A stretch of 64,000 bases of DNA from Sphingobacterium bambusae. Lineage in GTDB: Bacteria; Bacteroidota; Bacteroidia; Sphingobacteriales; Sphingobacteriaceae. Of this stretch, positions 63,108 through 64,000 are shown in pieces. The position numbers and the translations under genes were made by a program. The DNA is taken from assembly GCF_033955345.1 (NCBI RefSeq), contig NZ_CP138332.1, forward strand, positions 3,534,001 through 3,598,000, in the 5' to 3' direction. The notes under the pieces are model-generated. The model saw nothing but the letters and a program-made list of their open reading frames with translations, did not search any database and had not been told where the DNA came from. Positions within the stretch are counted from its first letter, which is position 1. The number at the start of each line of letters is the position of its first letter.

Positions 63108-64000
63108 CTAGCCTCTGTAGATAGGTAATGTAATGATAAACGTTGTTCCGCTATTAGCCTTCGTTACAAATTCGATTTTACCACCTATACCCGTTACCGT
63201 TTGTTTTACAAATGCCAATCCCAAACCTGTTCCAGAGCTCTTAGTTGTAAAGTTTGGTTTAAAGATATTTGGAATCGCTTCATCGGATATCCCATAACCA
63301 TAGTCTTGGATCAAAATCTGTACATGCTGCTGATCCGAATAGCTCACCTCTACATTAATCTTGGTCTTTTTGCGGCCCACACTGGCTTCGATAGCATTCT
63401 TGAAGAGATTGTTGAACGATCGAAGCATTTGATCCCGGTCGCCAAGGATGTAGATAGCACGATCCGCTGTCTCATTATTGAGCACAATCAGTGTACTGGT
63501 CGTGCTGTTGAAGAAGTTCATCACTTTCAGGATCTTCTCGATGAGGTTGATCTTTACCAAGTTGGTCTCCGGCAATTTCGCAAATGCAGAGAACTCGGTA
63601 GCAATCTTCGACAGGCTATCGATCTGTTCAATAACAGAATTTGATATCCTCAAAAAGCGCTCAGAAAATCGTTCGTCGTTTTCATGATAAGATCGCATCA
63701 ACTGTTGTATACCCAACTTCATTGGAGTCAGTGGGTTTTTTATTTCGTGAGCCACCTGTTTGGCCATTTCACGCCAAGCTTTTTCGCGCTCGGCATCACG
63801 TAGTTGCTTCGCACTCTCTTCGAGCTTGATCAACATATAGTTGTACTCCTTAATCAGCATGCCTATTTCATCATTTCGTTCCCAATAGAGCGGTTCATTG
63901 ATCTTATTCGACAACTGCGTTTCTGCCAGTTTCTGTCGTACAATATCCAATGGCTTCGTGATCTTACTGGATACCGCTACAGCGATAAACCCGAAGAGGA
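63108..64000 (-). CDS. NtrY-like sensor histidine kinase, cut by window edge
   Basis: The minus-strand frame stays open to base 64000. The visible part begins with a membrane-segment end (FGFIAVAVSS) and a HAMP domain (KITKPLDIVRQKLAETQLSN). The HisKA box VAHEIKNPLTPMKLGIQQLM comes next. The HATPase domain has LFKNAIEASVG, IQDYGYGISDEA and SSGTGLGLAFVKQTV. The HEIKNPLTPMKLG wording is typical of NtrY-type kinases, which usually pair with an NtrC-like regulator; that partner would lie outside the window. The N-terminus is missing. Confidence 0.9.
   Translation of the reverse strand, partial: LFGFIAVAVSSKITKPLDIVRQKLAETQLSNKINEPLYWERNDEIGMLIKEYNYMLIKLEESAKQLRDAEREKAWREMAKQVAHEIKNPLTPMKLGIQQLMRSYHENDERFSERFLRISNSVIEQIDSLSKIATEFSAFAKLPETNLVKINLIEKILKVMNFFNSTTSTLIVLNNETADRAIYILGDRDQMLRSFNNLFKNAIEASVGRKKTKINVEVSYSDQQHVQILIQDYGYGISDEAIPNIFKPNFTTKSSGTGLGLAFVKQTVTGIGGKIEFVTKANSGTTFIITLPIYRG

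Noticed and set aside
62914..63111. 65-residue plus-strand ORF
   Set aside because: No domain, no promoter match and an odd composition; it overlaps the end of the sensor kinase gene.
1..64000. Prophage, insertion sequence or other mobile element
   Set aside because: No transposase, integrase, phage structural gene or terminal inverted repeat pair with target duplication was recognised anywhere in the window.

Overview
The window is chromosomal DNA from a Bacteroidota bacterium, most likely a Sphingobacterium or a close member of Sphingobacteriaceae. This rests on promoters of the TTG-N19/20-TAnnTTTG type, a SusC/SusD polysaccharide utilization locus with a hybrid two-component regulator, an IPExxxVDY-family protein, a transcarbamylase of the Bacteroidota ArgF' type, weak Shine-Dalgarno sequences, and the long S10-spc-alpha ribosomal cluster. 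No integrase, transposase, tRNA, rRNA or CRISPR array was recognised.

Layout. 1-1688 (-): the N-terminal part of an outer-membrane beta-barrel/TonB-type receptor that runs off the left edge. 1888-10819: housekeeping genes (pyk, an IPExxxVDY protein, acpP-fabF-rnc, hisS, pdhA-pdhC). 11016-12578: a beta-lactamase-fold lipoprotein and a CoA-binding protein. 12752-29800: a polysaccharide utilization locus with two GH88 unsaturated-uronyl hydrolases, a GH95-like enzyme split by a one-base frameshift, a 1285-residue hybrid sensor/regulator, SusC, SusD, a heparinase II/III-like lyase and a DUF2264 (GH154-like) protein. The gene content points to a uronic-acid-containing glycan. No sulfatase is present, so a non-sulfated substrate is more likely.

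29817-30173: an unusual array of 17 units, each exactly 21 bp, with a conserved GCTAGC core and divergent 15-bp intervals. It lies between the last PUL gene and the ribosomal cluster and is followed by a long inverted repeat. This is the least explained structure in the window.

30740-45840: ribosomal proteins L3 to L17 with secY, map, infA, rpmJ and rpoA. The cluster starts at rplC rather than rpsJ. It carries a strong promoter in front of rplC, an internal promoter plus terminator between rpsN and rpsH, another promoter in front of infA, and several hairpins between genes.

46014-50806: an arginine operon (argD, argF', argB, proC, argE) ending in a bidirectional terminator shared with a convergent Lrp/AsnC regulator. 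51416-51540 holds a candidate small RNA of three hairpins. 51797-64000: mixed genes, including a divergent kinase-like protein, ruvC, two LPG-synthase-TM-like membrane proteins, a GT2 glycosyltransferase, a PlsC acyltransferase, an alpha/beta hydrolase, an SDR, a lipocalin-like lipoprotein, gmd, a coiled-coil membrane protein and an NtrY-like kinase cut by the right edge.

All functions are assigned by reading translated sequence and recognising motifs. No database search was run.
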